Shown: positions 1 through 8,304 of the stretch, one piece after another
Position numbering within the stretch: position 1 is the stretch's first letter
Layout of the letters: every line of letters starts with the position of its first letter
NCBI GenBank assembly: GCA_963730305.1
Contig: CAVSRB010000006.1
Coordinates: 254,633-318,632 of the forward strand
Source: CAMYMQ01 sp963730305
GTDB lineage: Bacteria; Pseudomonadota; Alphaproteobacteria; Bin65
DNA: 64,000 bases
Direction: 5' to 3'
Program-made: the position numbers and the translations under genes
Notes under the pieces: generated by a model
What the model saw: only the letters and a program-made list of their open reading frames with translations
The model's database searches: none
What the model was told of the DNA's origin: nothing

Positions 1-860
1 CCGACCGCACGTCGAACGGCCCGGTCGTGGTCTATCCGAACCCGCAGGGCATGGCCGGCGCGCCGGATATGGAAAACTGGATGCTCGACAACTTCTCCAA
101 GGACCCGCTGGGCGGTCCGGCGATGGTCGGCACCGCCGAGAACTGCGCGCGCGACTGGCAGGTCTCGACCGAGGAGCAGCACGAGGTCGTCGCCCGCCGC
201 TGGGAGCAGTACGAGCAGGCGCTGGCGAACGACAACGCGTTCCAGAAGAAGTACATGAAGCTGCCCTTCGAGGTGCCGGACCGGCGCTACCGCAAGACCG
301 TCACCGCGATGCCGGGGGACGAGGGCATCCGCCCGTCGACCCGCGAAGGGCTGGCGACGCTCAAGCCGGTGGTCGAGGGCGGCACCGTGACCTTCGGCGG
401 CCAGACCCACCCGGCCGACGGCAACGCCGGCCTGATCCTGGCTTCGCCCGAGAGGGCCAAGGCGCTGTCGAAGGACCCGAGCATCTCGATCGAGATCAAG
501 GGCCTGGGCCTGGCCCGCGCCAAGCCCGCCTATATGCCCGCCGCGCCGGTCCCGGCCGCCCAGAAGGCGCTGGAGATGGCCGGCATGACCATCGGCGACA
601 TCGACGCGGTCAAGACCCACAACCCGTTCGCGGTCAACGACGTGGTCTTCTCGCGGGAGACCGGCTTCGACGTGCAGAAGATGAACAACTACGGCTGCTC
701 GCTGATCTACGGCCACCCGCAGGGCCCGACCGGCATGCGCCTCGTGATCGAGCTGATCGAGGAACTGGTCGAGCGCGGCGGCGGCAACGGCCTGTTCACC
801 GGCTGCGCCGCGGGCGACAGCGCGATGGCGGTGGTCGTCAGCGTGAAGAACGGGAAGTAA
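1..860 (+). CDS. Thiolase / acetyl-CoA acetyltransferase family protein, C-terminal part
   Basis: The gene enters from the left edge; the frame is open from base 3, so only the last 285 residues are present and the GTG at 27 is not the real start. The end carries the thiolase C-terminal signatures: a histidine in VKTHNPF, the NNYGCSLIYGHPQGPTG loop with the catalytic His of the GHPxG motif, and GLFTGCAAGDSA with the late catalytic cysteine. Thiolases cleave 3-ketoacyl-CoA with free CoA, or condense acyl-CoAs. It converges on the acyl-CoA dehydrogenase and lies close to a CoA ligase, MaoC hydratases and an SDR, so it plausibly does the last step of that side-chain oxidation. The exact substrate cannot be told. 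Confidence 0.85.
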   Translation, partial: DRTSNGPVVVYPNPQGMAGAPDMENWMLDNFSKDPLGGPAMVGTAENCARDWQVSTEEQHEVVARRWEQYEQALANDNAFQKKYMKLPFEVPDRRYRKTVTAMPGDEGIRPSTREGLATLKPVVEGGTVTFGGQTHPADGNAGLILASPERAKALSKDPSISIEIKGLGLARAKPAYMPAAPVPAAQKALEMAGMTIGDIDAVKTHNPFAVNDVVFSRETGFDVQKMNNYGCSLIYGHPQGPTGMRLVIELIEELVERGGGNGLFTGCAAGDSAMAVVVSVKNGK

Positions 861-865
861 GACCC

Positions 866-896
866 GGCGGCCGCTGGCGTTTCGCCCGCGGCCGCC
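866..896 (+). terminator. Hairpin after the thiolase gene
   Basis: A perfect 9-bp GC stem (GGCGGCCGC paired with GCGGCCGCC, 13-nt loop) begins six bases after the thiolase stop codon. It has no proper U tract, so it is terminator-like rather than a textbook intrinsic terminator. Confidence 0.45.
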
Positions 897-918
897 TTCG
901 GGCCCCGGTCCGTCATCC

Positions 919-1027
919 CATCCTTCGAGACGGCCGCTTTGCGGGCTCCTCAGGATGAAGTCGTGCGCTGAAGGTTCGGCCGACGTCCTTCATCCTGAGG
1001 AGCCCCGCAGGGGCGTCTCGAAGGATG
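919..1027. repeat. Long intergenic inverted repeat
   Basis: The outer arms CATCCTTCGAGACG (919-932) and CGTCTCGAAGGATG (1014-1027) are exact reverse complements, as are the inner arms GCTCCTCAGGATGAAG (945-960) and CTTCATCCTGAGGAGC (988-1003). It sits between two convergent genes. Very similar palindromic elements are recalled as common between genes in alphaproteobacterial genomes. As RNA from either strand it would fold into a long hairpin and could end transcription in both directions. Confidence 0.7.
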
Positions 1028-1046
1028 CGATGACGGTCTCCGCTCC

Positions 1047-2810
1047 CTAAACCCGGGCGATCTGCTCCGCCGACAGCGCGTCGATCGCTTCGGCGCCCGC
1101 GAGCGCGCGGGCCAGCAGGGCGTGGCTGTCGGCCATGATCTGCTCGGCGTAGAAGCGGGCCAGCACCCGGTATTCCTCCCCGATGGGATCGTCGCCGGCA
1201 TCGCCCGCGGCGCGCAGCCACATCCAGCCGATATAGGTCCGGCCGGCAAGCTGGAGATAAGGCGTCGCCCCGGCGAGCGCCGCGCGGGGGGTCTCGGCGA
1301 GCGTCGCCATCAACTGGTTGGAGGCGTCGTGGAGCAGGGCGAGGCCGGTCTCGACCGCCTGATGGATCGCCAGCACCCGCGCGTCGCCGTCGAAGCGGCC
1401 GAGGTCGGCCTCGATCCGTTCGGTCAGCGCCCGGAAGGCGGCGCCGTCGTGGCGCGGCAGCTTGCGGGTCAACAGGTCGATCGCCTGGATGCCGTTGGTG
1501 CCCTCGAAGATCGGCGTGATCCGGGCGTCGCGCAGATACTGCTCGGCGCCGTTCTCGTGGCAGTAGCCGTGGCCGCCGAACACCTGGATGCCGATGCTGG
1601 CCACCTCGCAACCGATGTCGGTGAAGCAGGCCTTGCAGATCGGCAACAGGAAGGAGACCACGTCGCCCGCCAGGGCGCGCTCTTCCTCGGTCTCGGCGGC
1701 GCGCGACAGGTCGAGCTGGCGCGCGGTCTCGTAGGCCAGCGCCCGGGCGCCGCCGGTCAGCGCCTTCATGGTCAGCAGCATCCGGCGCACGTCGGGATGC
1801 TCGATGATCGGCACCGGACCGCCGTCACCCTTGCCGTTGACGCCCTGCGGCCGCTCGGCGGCGTAGCGCAGCGCGTTGGCCGTCGCCGCGCCGGCGACGC
1901 CGACGCCCTCGAAGGCGACCTCGGTGCGCATCGTGTTGATCATCGTGAACATGTTCTGGATGCCGCGCAGCTCCTCGCCGAGCAGCCAGCCGGTCGCCTC
2001 CTCGAACAGCACCTCGCAGGTCGGCGAGCCGTGGATGCCCATCTTCTCCTCGATGCGCTGGACGCGGACGCCGTTGCGTGTCCCCAGGGAGCCGTCGGGG
2101 TTGGGCAGGAATTTCGGCACCAGGAACAGGCTCAGCCCGCGCACGCCGGCCGGCGCGCCCTCGGTGCGGGCGAGCACGATGTGGACGATCTGCTCGGCGG
2201 CGTCGTGGTCGGCGAAGGAGATGAAGATCTTGGTGCCGGAGACGGCGTAGCTGCCGTCGCCGCGCGGCACCGCCTTGGTGCGGGCGAGGCCGATGTCCGA
2301 CCCGGCGTGGGGCTCGGTCATCGAGATCGTCGCCGCCCATTCGCCGCTGACCAGCCTGGGCAGATAGGCCGCGCGCAACGCGTCGGTGGCGTGCGCCTCG
2401 AGCACCCGGGCCGCCGCGCGCACCGGGGTCGGTAGCATGGTGAAGGCGATGCTGGCGCCGTTGAGCATCTCCGACAGCGCGCCCTGGACGACCTCGGGCA
2501 GCGCCTGGCCGCCATAGGCCTCGGGCAGCACCAGCGACGGCCAGCCCTGGTCGCGGAAGGTATGGTAGGCGTCGACGAAACCGGGGGGCAGGGTGACCCG
2601 GCCGTTGGCGTAGCGCGCGCCCTCGCGGTCGCAGGCCTCGTTGATCGGCCCGATCACCTCCGCGGTCAGCGCCCCCGCCGCGCGCACCACGTCCTCGACC
2701 GTGTCCGTGTCGACATGGGCGAAGGCGGGCAGGCGCAACAGGCCCTCGACGTCGATCACGCGCCGCAGGAGGTAAAGGATGTCGTCGACGGGCGGCGTGT
2801 AGTCGGGCAT
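1047..2810 (-). CDS. Acyl-CoA dehydrogenase, DmdC-like large subfamily
   Basis: The protein has 587 residues, typical of the roughly 590-600 residue acyl-CoA dehydrogenases that carry an extra C-terminal domain (3-methylmercaptopropionyl-CoA dehydrogenase DmdC and relatives), not the 380-residue classical type. FAD and substrate-binding signatures are visible: AATISMTEPHAGSDIG, then SGTKIFISFADHD, and FGGHGYCHENGAEQYLRD near the C-terminus. The start MPDYTPPVDD is chosen because the longer open frame upstream crosses the divergent promoter region. It would oxidise an acyl-CoA to the 2-enoyl-CoA that the MaoC hydratases across the divergent promoter could hydrate. The substrate is unknown; the DmdC likeness is to a subfamily and is not proof of a role in DMSP breakdown. 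Confidence 0.88.
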   Translation of the reverse strand: MPDYTPPVDDILYLLRRVIDVEGLLRLPAFAHVDTDTVEDVVRAAGALTAEVIGPINEACDREGARYANGRVTLPPGFVDAYHTFRDQGWPSLVLPEAYGGQALPEVVQGALSEMLNGASIAFTMLPTPVRAAARVLEAHATDALRAAYLPRLVSGEWAATISMTEPHAGSDIGLARTKAVPRGDGSYAVSGTKIFISFADHDAAEQIVHIVLARTEGAPAGVRGLSLFLVPKFLPNPDGSLGTRNGVRVQRIEEKMGIHGSPTCEVLFEEATGWLLGEELRGIQNMFTMINTMRTEVAFEGVGVAGAATANALRYAAERPQGVNGKGDGGPVPIIEHPDVRRMLLTMKALTGGARALAYETARQLDLSRAAETEEERALAGDVVSFLLPICKACFTDIGCEVASIGIQVFGGHGYCHENGAEQYLRDARITPIFEGTNGIQAIDLLTRKLPRHDGAAFRALTERIEADLGRFDGDARVLAIHQAVETGLALLHDASNQLMATLAETPRAALAGATPYLQLAGRTYIGWMWLRAAGDAGDDPIGEEYRVLARFYAEQIMADSHALLARALAGAEAIDALSAEQIARV

Positions 2811-2834
2811 GGGCGGGTCTCCGCGATGAATTGT

Positions 2835-2850
2835 TTTACGTTGACGTAAA
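2835..2850. promoter_or_regulatory. Operator-like palindrome between divergent genes
   Basis: TTTACGT-TG-ACGTAAA is a perfect 7+7 palindrome in the 180-bp gap between the divergent acyl-CoA dehydrogenase and CoA ligase genes, 24 bases from the dehydrogenase start. Its form resembles the sites I recall for MerR-family LiuR-type regulators of acyl-CoA catabolism. No regulator gene lies next to it, so the cognate protein is a guess. Confidence 0.5.
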
Positions 2851-2990
2851 AAATGTGATACAGGGCACGAGTGTGCCATGGCAAGCCCGTTCGCGGCGAC
2901 CGGTTCGCCGGCGCGGGTGTGCTTGCACGGCGCGCTTCGCGGCACCTAATATGCGGCGAAATCAAAAAAATGTGGAGGAGACACCGGGCG

Positions 2991-4883
2991 ATGACCGCCA
3001 CTGCCCAGGCCGTTCCCGATGGCCAACGCCCAGGCGACTGGACCAAGGACTATCCGTTCACCGACCTGAACCTGGCGCCGCCGCGCGTCGACCTGGAGCG
3101 GCGCGACAACGGCGAGGTCGTGCTGACCAACCCGGTGCCGCTGGAGGACTTCCCGACCCAGGTCTCCGACGACCTGCGCCGCCACGCCGTCGAGATTCCG
3201 GACCGCACCTACCTGGCCCAGCGCGGGCCGGACGGGGAGTGGGTGCATCTGAGTTACGCCGAGGCGCGGCGCAAGGTCGACGCCGTTTCCCAATGGCTGC
3301 TCGACAACGGCCACGGGCCGGACAACCCGGTCGCCTGCCTGTCCGACAACAGCATCAACTTCGCGCTGCTCCAGCTCGGCGCGATGCAGGTCGGCATCCC
3401 GTTCCTGCCGGTCTCCCCCGCCTATTCGCTGATGTCCCAGGACTTCGCGCGCATCCGTTACGTCTGCGAGCGGTTCACGCCGTCGCTGATCTACACCGAG
3501 AACCTGGCGATGTTCGAGCCGGCGCTCCACGCCGTGAAGCCCGACGCGCAGCTCGTCGCGGCCCAGAATGTCGACGCCATGCCCGGCGCGGTATCGTTCG
3601 ACGACCTGCTCGCCGCGACGCCGGGTCCGGCGGTCGAGGAGGCCTACGCCAAGGTCGGCCCCGACACGGTCGCCAAGATCCTGTTGACCTCGGGCTCGAC
3701 CGGCTTCCCCAAGGGGGTGATCAACACCCAGCGCAACCTGTGCGCCTCGCACACCCAGATGATCCAGGTGTGGCCGTTCCTGACCGAGCGGCCGCCGGTG
3801 ATCTGCGACTGGCTGCCGTGGAACCACACCTTCGGCGCCAACTGGTGCTTCAACATGATCCTGCGCCTGGGCGGCACCTTCTACATCGACGAGGGCAAGC
3901 CGGTGCCGGGCAGGTTCGAGGCGACCCTGCGCAACATGCGCGACGTCAAGGTCACCATGCTGCTCAACGTCGCCCGCGCCTACGACGCGCTGATCCCGGA
4001 ATTCGAGAAGGACGAGGCGTTCGCGCAGCACGTCTTCTCGGACATCGACTACATCTTCTACGCGGGCGCGGGCCTGCCCCAGGGCCTGTGGGACCGGTTG
4101 GAGGCGCTGGCGATCAAGGTGCGCGGCAAGCGCATCCCGATCCTGACCTCGCTGGGCTCGACCGAGACCGGCCCGCCCGCCCTGGTCTGCCACTGGCCGG
4201 CCGACGTCACGGGCTCGGTCGGCCTGCCGCTGCCGGGGCTGACGGCCAAGCTCGCCCCGGCCGGCGGCAAGACCGAGGTCCGCTTCAAGGGGGCCAACAT
4301 CTCGCCCGGCTACTACCGCGACGCCGAGCGCACGGCGGAGGCGTTCGACGAGGAGGGCTTCTACAAGATCGGCGACGCGGTCAAATGGGCCGATCCCGAC
4401 GCCCCGGAGAGAGGCCTGATGTTCGACGGCCGGGTCGCCGAGAACTTCAAGCTGCTGACCGGCACCTGGGTCGCCACCGGCGTGCTCCGGCTCGACGTGC
4501 TGACCTACCTGACGCCGCTGGTGTCCGACGCCGCCGTGACCGGGGAGAACCAGGAGGAGGTCGGCCTGCTCGCCTTCGCCAACATCCCCGCCTGCCAGGC
4601 GATGTTGGGCGACGAGGGCGCCGGGCTGGCGCCCGAGGATATCGTCGCCCACGCCAAGGTGCAGGCGGCGATCCGCGAGCACCTCGCCACCTACAATAAG
4701 GCGCACCCGGGATCGAGCCAGCGGGTGACCCGCGTCCTGCTGATGACCGCGCCGCCGAGCATCGACGCCGGCGAGATCACCGACAAGGGCTACCTCAACC
4801 AGCGCGCCATCCTCGACAACCGGGCGGACCTGGTCGACCGGCTCTACCGTGACGACCCCGGGCCGGACGTCGTGATCGCCTGA
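2991..4883 (+). CDS. Feruloyl-CoA synthase-like AMP-forming acyl-CoA ligase
   Basis: An adenylate-forming ligase of 630 residues. The P-loop is ILLTSGSTGFPKGVINTQRN, followed by the DWLPWNHTFGANWCFNM segment and, near the end, GRVAENFKLLTGTWV. This combination is characteristic of the feruloyl-CoA synthase (Fcs) group rather than of fatty acyl-CoA synthetases. Such enzymes activate ferulate, coumarate or related hydroxycinnamates with ATP and CoA. The start at 2991 is supported by GGAGGAG ten bases upstream; the open frame continues further upstream but without a ribosome site. It heads an operon with MaoC, MaoC, SDR and MaoC genes and is divergent from the acyl-CoA dehydrogenase. No enoyl-CoA hydratase/aldolase (Ech) is nearby, so the side chain may be removed by beta-oxidation instead of the retro-aldol route. 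Confidence 0.78.
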   Translation: MTATAQAVPDGQRPGDWTKDYPFTDLNLAPPRVDLERRDNGEVVLTNPVPLEDFPTQVSDDLRRHAVEIPDRTYLAQRGPDGEWVHLSYAEARRKVDAVSQWLLDNGHGPDNPVACLSDNSINFALLQLGAMQVGIPFLPVSPAYSLMSQDFARIRYVCERFTPSLIYTENLAMFEPALHAVKPDAQLVAAQNVDAMPGAVSFDDLLAATPGPAVEEAYAKVGPDTVAKILLTSGSTGFPKGVINTQRNLCASHTQMIQVWPFLTERPPVICDWLPWNHTFGANWCFNMILRLGGTFYIDEGKPVPGRFEATLRNMRDVKVTMLLNVARAYDALIPEFEKDEAFAQHVFSDIDYIFYAGAGLPQGLWDRLEALAIKVRGKRIPILTSLGSTETGPPALVCHWPADVTGSVGLPLPGLTAKLAPAGGKTEVRFKGANISPGYYRDAERTAEAFDEEGFYKIGDAVKWADPDAPERGLMFDGRVAENFKLLTGTWVATGVLRLDVLTYLTPLVSDAAVTGENQEEVGLLAFANIPACQAMLGDEGAGLAPEDIVAHAKVQAAIREHLATYNKAHPGSSQRVTRVLLMTAPPSIDAGEITDKGYLNQRAILDNRADLVDRLYRDDPGPDVVIA

Positions 4884-4988
4884 ACCCTGCCGGCCGCATG
4901 TCTGGTGCGGCCTCGAAACGCTTGCATCCGTTCGGCGGGCGTATTCTCTTAGCGCCCGATTCGAGAAAACGATGGGAGACCGTACCCT

Positions 4989-5432
4989 ATGCTGGACAAG
5001 TCCAAGATCGGCCACGAGTTCGAGCCGGTGACCTTCCGGGTCGACGAAGGCCAACTCCGGTTCTTCGCCAAGGCGATCGGGGAGACCGATCCGATCCATT
5101 TCGACGAAGCCGCCGCCAAGGCCGCCGGCCACCCGGGCCTGGTCGCGCCGCCGACCTTCGTCGGCTGCCTGGAGATGGACAAGCCCGATCCGTTCGAGAT
5201 GGTGTCGGTGGTTGGCGGCGACCTGAAGAAGGCGCTGCACGGCAACCAGACTTTCGTCTATCACCACCCGGTCTATGCCGGCGACCACATCACCTACAAG
5301 AGCCGGGTCAAGGACATTTACGACAAGAAGGGCGGCGCGCTCGAGTTCATCGACGTCGAGACCGACGCGTTCAACCAGGACGGTACGCTGACCGCCGTGA
5401 TCGGCCAGACCGTCGTCATCCGCAATTCGTAA
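4989..5432 (+). CDS. MaoC family protein, N-terminal-type dehydratase (FAS1-like) domain
   Basis: A 147-residue hot-dog fold protein. The segment RFFAKAIGETDPIHFDEAAA followed by LVAPPTFVG matches the MaoC dehydratase-N type, the partner subunit that often lacks the catalytic Asp/His pair. The next gene encodes a MaoC domain with the hydratase motif, so the two probably form a heteromeric 2-enoyl-CoA hydratase, as in ChsH1/ChsH2 or HadA/HadB-type pairs. It lies 105 bp after the ligase and 13 bp before its partner. The enoyl-CoA substrate is inferred from the operon only. Confidence 0.82.
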   Translation: MLDKSKIGHEFEPVTFRVDEGQLRFFAKAIGETDPIHFDEAAAKAAGHPGLVAPPTFVGCLEMDKPDPFEMVSVVGGDLKKALHGNQTFVYHHPVYAGDHITYKSRVKDIYDKKGGALEFIDVETDAFNQDGTLTAVIGQTVVIRNS

Positions 5433-5445
5433 GGGGCACGGACAG

Positions 5446-5868
5446 ATGGCAAGCCAGATCAAGTATGACGACGTCAACGTCGGCGACGAGATCCCGACCC
5501 TGGTCGTCGGCCCGGTCGCCCGCCACGACCTCGCGCTCTATGCCGGCGCGTCGGGCGATCACAACCCGATCCACACCGACATCGACGCCGCCAAGAAGTC
5601 GGGGCTGGGCGACGTGATCGTCCACGGCATGCTGCAGATGGCCTATCTCGGCCGGCTGCTCACCGACTGGGCGCCGCAGGACCAGCTCCGGGAGTTCACC
5701 AGCCGCTTCACGGCGATGGCCCGTCCGCACGACACCATCACCTGCACCGGCAAGATCACCGAGAAGTTCGAGGAAGACGGCGAGAAACGCGTCCGGCTCG
5801 AGCTGGCCGCGGCCACCGACAAGGGCGACACCACGCTGCAAGGCACCGCTGTCGTCGCGCTGAGCTAG
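5446..5868 (+). CDS. MaoC family 2-enoyl-CoA hydratase subunit
   Basis: A 140-residue single hot-dog protein. YAGASGDHNPIHTDIDAAKK contains the R-hydratase signature, with Asp and His as the likely catalytic pair, and GDVIVHGMLQMAYLGRLL follows. It begins 13 bp after the preceding MaoC-N gene, which fits a two-subunit hydratase adding water to 2-enoyl-CoA. The product would feed the SDR encoded next. Confidence 0.85.
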   Translation: MASQIKYDDVNVGDEIPTLVVGPVARHDLALYAGASGDHNPIHTDIDAAKKSGLGDVIVHGMLQMAYLGRLLTDWAPQDQLREFTSRFTAMARPHDTITCTGKITEKFEEDGEKRVRLELAAATDKGDTTLQGTAVVALS

Positions 5869-5953
5869 CCGGCAATCATTCCATTCGCGTCCGCCGCCGG
5901 GCCGCACCCGGCCGCGGGCCGCCACGGGTTCAAATAAGAGGAAGCAGAGAGAT

Positions 5954-6784
5954 ATGAGCAAACTGGACGGAAAAGTCGCCCTGGTATCGGGTTCGGGCCG
6001 GGGCATCGGCCGCGCCATCGCGCTGAAGCTGGCGAGCGAGGGCGCGCGGGTCGTCGTCAACGACCTCGACAAGGAGCCGGCCGAAGAGACGGTCGCGGCG
6101 ATCAAGGCGATGGGCAGCGATGCCGCGGCCTGTGTCGGCAACGTCTCGGCGCCGGACTTCGGCGACCGTTTCGTCGGCACCGCCGTGGAGAAGTTCGGCA
6201 CCGCCGACATCGTCGTCAACAACGCCGGCTTCACCTGGGACGCCGTCGTCCAGAAGATGACCGACGAGCAGTGGCAGGCGATCATGGACACCCATGTCAC
6301 CGCGCCGTTCCGCATCCTGCGCTCGTTCGCCGAGGTGCTCCGCGCCAATGCCAAGAAGGAGGCCGAGGAGGGCAAGGAGGTGTTCCGCAAGGTCGTGAAC
6401 ATCTCGTCGATCGCCGGCCTCTACGGCAACGCGGGCCAGATCAACTATTCCTCGGCCAAGGCCGCCCTGGTCGGCATGACCCGGACGATGGCCAAGGAGT
6501 GGGGCCGCTACAAGTGCAACGTCAACTGCGTCGCCTTCGGCTACGTCAAGACGCGCATGACCCAGGAGCTGCAGAAGGACGGCAGCGCCACCGTCACGAT
6601 CGAGGACAAGGAACTGCCGGTCGGCATCCAGCCCCAGATGATCAAGATGATGGAGGCGATGATCCCGCTCGGCCGCGGCGCCACGCCGGAAGAGGCCGCC
6701 GACGCGGTCTACCTCTTCTGCTCGCCGGAATCGAACTACATCAGCGGCCAGGTGGTCCTGGCGGGCGGCGGCCTGATTGTCTGA
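5954..6784 (+). CDS. SDR family oxidoreductase (FabG-like 3-hydroxyacyl-CoA dehydrogenase)
   Basis: A classical short-chain dehydrogenase of 276 residues. The cofactor motif SGSGRGIGRAIA is at about residues 12-23, NNAG lies mid-domain, serine is in VNISSIAG (about residue 152), and the catalytic pair YSSAK gives Tyr165 and Lys169. The end VLAGGGLIV is typical. It likely oxidises the 3-hydroxyacyl-CoA made by the upstream MaoC pair. An aspartate after the second strand (NDLDKE) suggests NAD rather than NADP. The following MaoC gene overlaps its stop codon, so the two are translationally coupled. Confidence 0.88.
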   Translation: MSKLDGKVALVSGSGRGIGRAIALKLASEGARVVVNDLDKEPAEETVAAIKAMGSDAAACVGNVSAPDFGDRFVGTAVEKFGTADIVVNNAGFTWDAVVQKMTDEQWQAIMDTHVTAPFRILRSFAEVLRANAKKEAEEGKEVFRKVVNISSIAGLYGNAGQINYSSAKAALVGMTRTMAKEWGRYKCNVNCVAFGYVKTRMTQELQKDGSATVTIEDKELPVGIQPQMIKMMEAMIPLGRGATPEEAADAVYLFCSPESNYISGQVVLAGGGLIV

Positions 6785-7292
6785 TCGCCGCACCGGCGAC
6801 GATCAGACACCGTCGGCGGCTCCCGGCGAGACAGCGGGGGCCGCGGCGGCGGTCTACTGGGACGATATCGAGGTGGGCGCCGTCGTCGAAGGCGGCGCCT
6901 TTCCTTTCGAGCTCGGCGAGATCAAGGATTTCGCCAGCGTCTTCGACCCGCGGCCGACCCACCTCGACGAGGCCGCCGCCGCCGAGACTTTCTTCGACGG
7001 CCTGGCGGCGAGCGGCGCCCATACCTTCGCCGCCTGGGCGCGGCTCTACTGGGACCTGACCCCCGGCTGGGCCCACCAGGCCGGCACCGACATCTCCCGC
7101 ATGCGGCTGTTGCGCCCGGTCCGGCCCGGCGACGTGCTCAGCCTGCGTTTCGAGGTCGTTGGCAAGAAGCCCTATCCGCTCAAGCCCGGCTTCGGCTTCC
7201 TCGACATGGAACACGTCCTGCGCAACCAGCACGGCAAGACCGTGATGCGCATGACCTGCCGGATCATGATCGAGCAGCGGCCCGTGGCCTAG
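6777..7292 (+). CDS. MaoC family dehydratase-like protein, third copy
   Basis: A hot-dog protein of about 171 residues starting at a TTG that overlaps the SDR stop by eight bases; no better start is visible before the conserved VYWDDIEVGAVVEGG segment. The helix region reads DFASVFDPRPTHLDEAAAAE, where the usual D-x4-H is D-x3-TH-like, so catalytic residues may be retained in altered form. It is the last gene of the CoA ligase operon. It could hydrate a different enoyl-CoA or act as a thioesterase-like subunit. Confidence 0.75.
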   Translation: MSDRRTGDDQTPSAAPGETAGAAAAVYWDDIEVGAVVEGGAFPFELGEIKDFASVFDPRPTHLDEAAAAETFFDGLAASGAHTFAAWARLYWDLTPGWAHQAGTDISRMRLLRPVRPGDVLSLRFEVVGKKPYPLKPGFGFLDMEHVLRNQHGKTVMRMTCRIMIEQRPVA

Positions 7293-7305
7293 GCGCGGCC
7301 GGCCG

Positions 7306-8304
7306 TCAGCCGGTGCGGTCCGCCTCCGCCACCAACGCCACCCGGCCTTCGCCGGTCAGGAAGTTGCGCACGTTGCGCGCGGCGCTCGACGCCAGCCCTT
7401 CGAGGGCCCCCGGCACCAGGCCCGAATTGTGCGGCGAGCCGATCACGTTGGGCAGTTCCAGGAAGGGGAAATCCTGTTCGAACGGCGTGTCGAGCGCCAT
7501 CTTCTCGCGCCACCACGTGTCGATGCAGGCGGTGAAGCCCGGGTTGTCGGTGAGGTGGTTGTAGAGCGCCTCTTGGTCCACGATCGCGGCGCGCGAGGCA
7601 ACGACCAGGATGGCGTCGGGCTTCATGCGCGCAAGCTGGTCGGCCCCGATCCGGCCCCGCGTCGCCGCGTTCAGAGAGGCCGTGACCGCGAGCAGGTCGC
7701 AGCGGTCCAGGCAGGCCTCGAGGTCGGCGTCGGCGCCGACCCAGTCGACATTCTCGTCGCGGCGGCCCGAGCGGTTGATCGCCTCGATCCGCATGCCGAA
7801 GGCGCGCAACAGTCGCGCCGTCTCGCGGCCGATTTCGCCGTAGCCGTAGAGACAGGCGGTGCCGCCGGATAGCATCCGGTTCAGGCGACCGTATCCGAAC
7901 CGGCCCTCGGCCAAGTGCTTCTGTTCGATCATTAGCCGTTTGGCGGCCGACAGCACCATCGCCAGGATATGCTCGGCGATGGCGGGGGCGGCGGCGCCGG
8001 CGGTGTTGCCCATTGCCACGTGGTCGGGAATCACGCCGCGCGGGATGTGGTCGACCCCGACCGACAGCGTCTGGACGAACCGAACCTCGTCGAGGTGGGC
8101 CCGCTCTTCCTCGCTGAGCTCGGCCTGAGGGGCGAGCACGATTACGGCGTCGGCCTTGCGCAGCGCCGCGGAACGTTCGTCGGCGCCGATCTCCGCCAGC
8201 ATCGTAACGGTCGCGATATCGCCCAGGACGTCCTCGTAAGCCTCGCGTCCGATCGGCAGGGCCGAGGCGCAGACGACGACGTCGAATTTACCGCTGTCCG
8301 CCAT
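7306..8304 (-). CDS. D-isomer-specific 2-hydroxyacid dehydrogenase
   Basis: A 332-residue NAD(P)-dependent dehydrogenase. It has the Rossmann motif LYGYGEIGRETARLL, then the Arg-containing segment LVVASRAAIVDQEAL (the ARGxxVD position) and VIGSPHNSG with the catalytic His. The real start is the ATG at 8304, which overlaps the stop of the DctM gene (ATGA); the longer open frame upstream is a shadow of DctM. It closes a TRAP transporter operon, so it may reduce or oxidise the imported 2-oxo or 2-hydroxy acid. Substrate unknown. Confidence 0.87.
   Translation of the reverse strand: MADSGKFDVVVCASALPIGREAYEDVLGDIATVTMLAEIGADERSAALRKADAVIVLAPQAELSEEERAHLDEVRFVQTLSVGVDHIPRGVIPDHVAMGNTAGAAAPAIAEHILAMVLSAAKRLMIEQKHLAEGRFGYGRLNRMLSGGTACLYGYGEIGRETARLLRAFGMRIEAINRSGRRDENVDWVGADADLEACLDRCDLLAVTASLNAATRGRIGADQLARMKPDAILVVASRAAIVDQEALYNHLTDNPGFTACIDTWWREKMALDTPFEQDFPFLELPNVIGSPHNSGLVPGALEGLASSAARNVRNFLTGEGRVALVAEADRTG

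Noticed and set aside
2946..5477. Long open frame on the minus strand opposite the CoA ligase
   Set aside because: It is an antisense shadow of the ligase and MaoC genes, rich in Arg, Gly, Val and Asp repeats with no domain, as happens in GC-rich DNA.
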